Origin: a virus
DNA length: 36,716 nt
IMG/VR virus record: IMGVR_UViG_3300042395_000034
Coordinates: 1-36,716 of that record
Direction: 5' to 3' (one strand)
Shown here: in pieces, positions 35,978-36,716 of the stretch
Layout: every line of letters begins with the position of its first letter
Position numbering within the stretch: position 1 is the stretch's first letter
Notes under the pieces: model-generated
Databases searched by the model: none
What the model was told of the DNA's origin: nothing
What the model saw: the letters and a program-made list of their open reading frames with translations, nothing else
Translations under genes and position numbers: made by a program

Positions 35978-36716
35978 TAGCATTCTCCATATGATTCGCC
36001 GTATTTAGCCTCACAAGCGACAGGTAACCCTGCCGCCCACTCGGGCGGGGTGGACATGACTTGTGTAATAAAAGCCATGCCTTCTTCAATCTCGGGCCTC
36101 GGCACAACGCACACGGCAGCGTCATGAACCGTCAGCACGGGACGGTAGCGTTCTTGCAGTTTGAGCATCTGCTCGCCAACGATGATTCTGGCCAAGGCTT
36201 GGACAATGTTCTCCACCATCGCCCCGCCCCAGATATTCACCACACCTTTACGTGAGTCGTAGATATATTTCCCATTACTCATTCTTAGATTGGGGTATCT
36301 AATGAAGAGTCCGTTAGGAAGTTTTAAGCCATGCGGTGTAACCCAGACGGCTGGTAGAGCGCCAAGTGTGTACTCATTAGCCTTATGTGGCCACTCAATC
36401 AGGTGGTTCAAAGCGGTATCACACTCGCGCCAGAGTTCGATGATCTTGTTGTTCTCCTGCCTGTACAGATCGACGATGCGCTTGCACTCTTCCTCGGGTA
36501 AGTCAGCACCCGGCGGCTGCGTCTTCAGTGTGTGCTGAAGTTTCTTCGCCCCGGTTCCGTAGCCCAATCCAAGCACACAAGTCTTGCCCACGAACCGCTC
36601 GACGGGGTACGACTTGCTGATCGTCTTGCCGTAGACCTTACTAGCAAAGATCGAATACACATCCTCGCCCTTGCGGAACTGCTCGACGACATCCTTTTGC
36701 CCGGCAAGCCACGCCA
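35977..36716 (-). CDS. polA: DNA polymerase I (family A), C-terminal part
   Basis: The frame is open to the right edge, so only the last 245 residues are seen. It enters in AWLAGQKDVVEQFRKGEDVY, just after motif A. The O-helix/motif B follows as GKTCVLGLGYGTGAKKL, and motif C as LTVHDAAVCVVP. The catalytic Asp of motif C is present, while the next residue is Ala rather than the Glu of Pol I. It is the replicative polymerase of the phage. A 3'-5' exonuclease domain, if present, lies outside. It heads the visible part of the leftward replication operon. Confidence 0.9.
   Translation of the reverse strand, partial: AWLAGQKDVVEQFRKGEDVYSIFASKVYGKTISKSYPVERFVGKTCVLGLGYGTGAKKLQHTLKTQPPGADLPEEECKRIVDLYRQENNKIIELWRECDTALNHLIEWPHKANEYTLGALPAVWVTPHGLKLPNGLFIRYPNLRMSNGKYIYDSRKGVVNIWGGAMVENIVQALARIIVGEQMLKLQERYRPVLTVHDAAVCVVPRPEIEEGMAFITQVMSTPPEWAAGLPVACEAKYGESYGEC

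Overview
This window is part of a tailed-phage genome (Caudoviricetes). It is most likely a podovirus-like virus of an environmental, freshwater or marine bacterium. The signs are P22-like tail-hub and adaptor genes, large internal-virion-type proteins, a phage lysis cassette, and a replication module with family A DNA polymerase and primase-helicase. There are no tRNA, rRNA, CRISPR or host housekeeping genes, and the host cannot be told from this sequence. Terminase, portal and most of the capsid gene lie outside the left edge. The rest of the DNA polymerase lies outside the right edge.

Layout. Positions 1-28142 are read on the + strand and hold the virion and lysis genes. The window opens with the last codons of a probable major capsid protein and a strong terminator. 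Next comes a run of about ten very small, mostly Lys/Gly-rich proteins (255-3304), three of which share a C-terminal peptide. A small two-helix membrane protein, two head-tail adaptors with small conserved companions (3721-6101), and a repeat-rich fibre/receptor-binding region (6101-9732) follow. A variable insert carries a very AT-rich 2OG-Fe(II) oxygenase (9725-10327). A lysis cassette comes next, a 3-TM holin and a GH24 lysozyme, with a GIY-YIG homing endonuclease wedged between them (10343-11848). After it lie the P22 gp10-like hub, a jelly-roll-type fibre protein, and four large internal virion proteins, ending in a 2201-residue polyvalent protein with a metallopeptidase-like motif (11848-28142).

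The - strand (36716 down to 28139) carries replication and nucleotide metabolism, transcribed right to left. The order is DNA polymerase A, a Cys-pair protein, a RecB/Cas4-like nuclease, an HNH-like protein, a structured leader, an SNF2-type helicase, a small conserved protein, an SSB-like Cys-rich protein, an HTH regulator, a terminator, an AEP primase-helicase, and a 70-residue protein. The two arms converge at 28139-28142, where the stop codons overlap. Most genes overlap by 1-8 nt, so each arm is a tightly coupled operon.

Most notable are a nested gene with its own strong Shine-Dalgarno in the +1 frame of the 2201-residue gene (22414-22602), and a C-terminal peptide kept identical in two neighbouring proteins although half of its codons have changed silently. 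Also notable are a short aromatic-x-x-Gly-Gly motif that recurs across many virion-region proteins, and terminator-like hairpins placed directly before the helicase and primase start codons.
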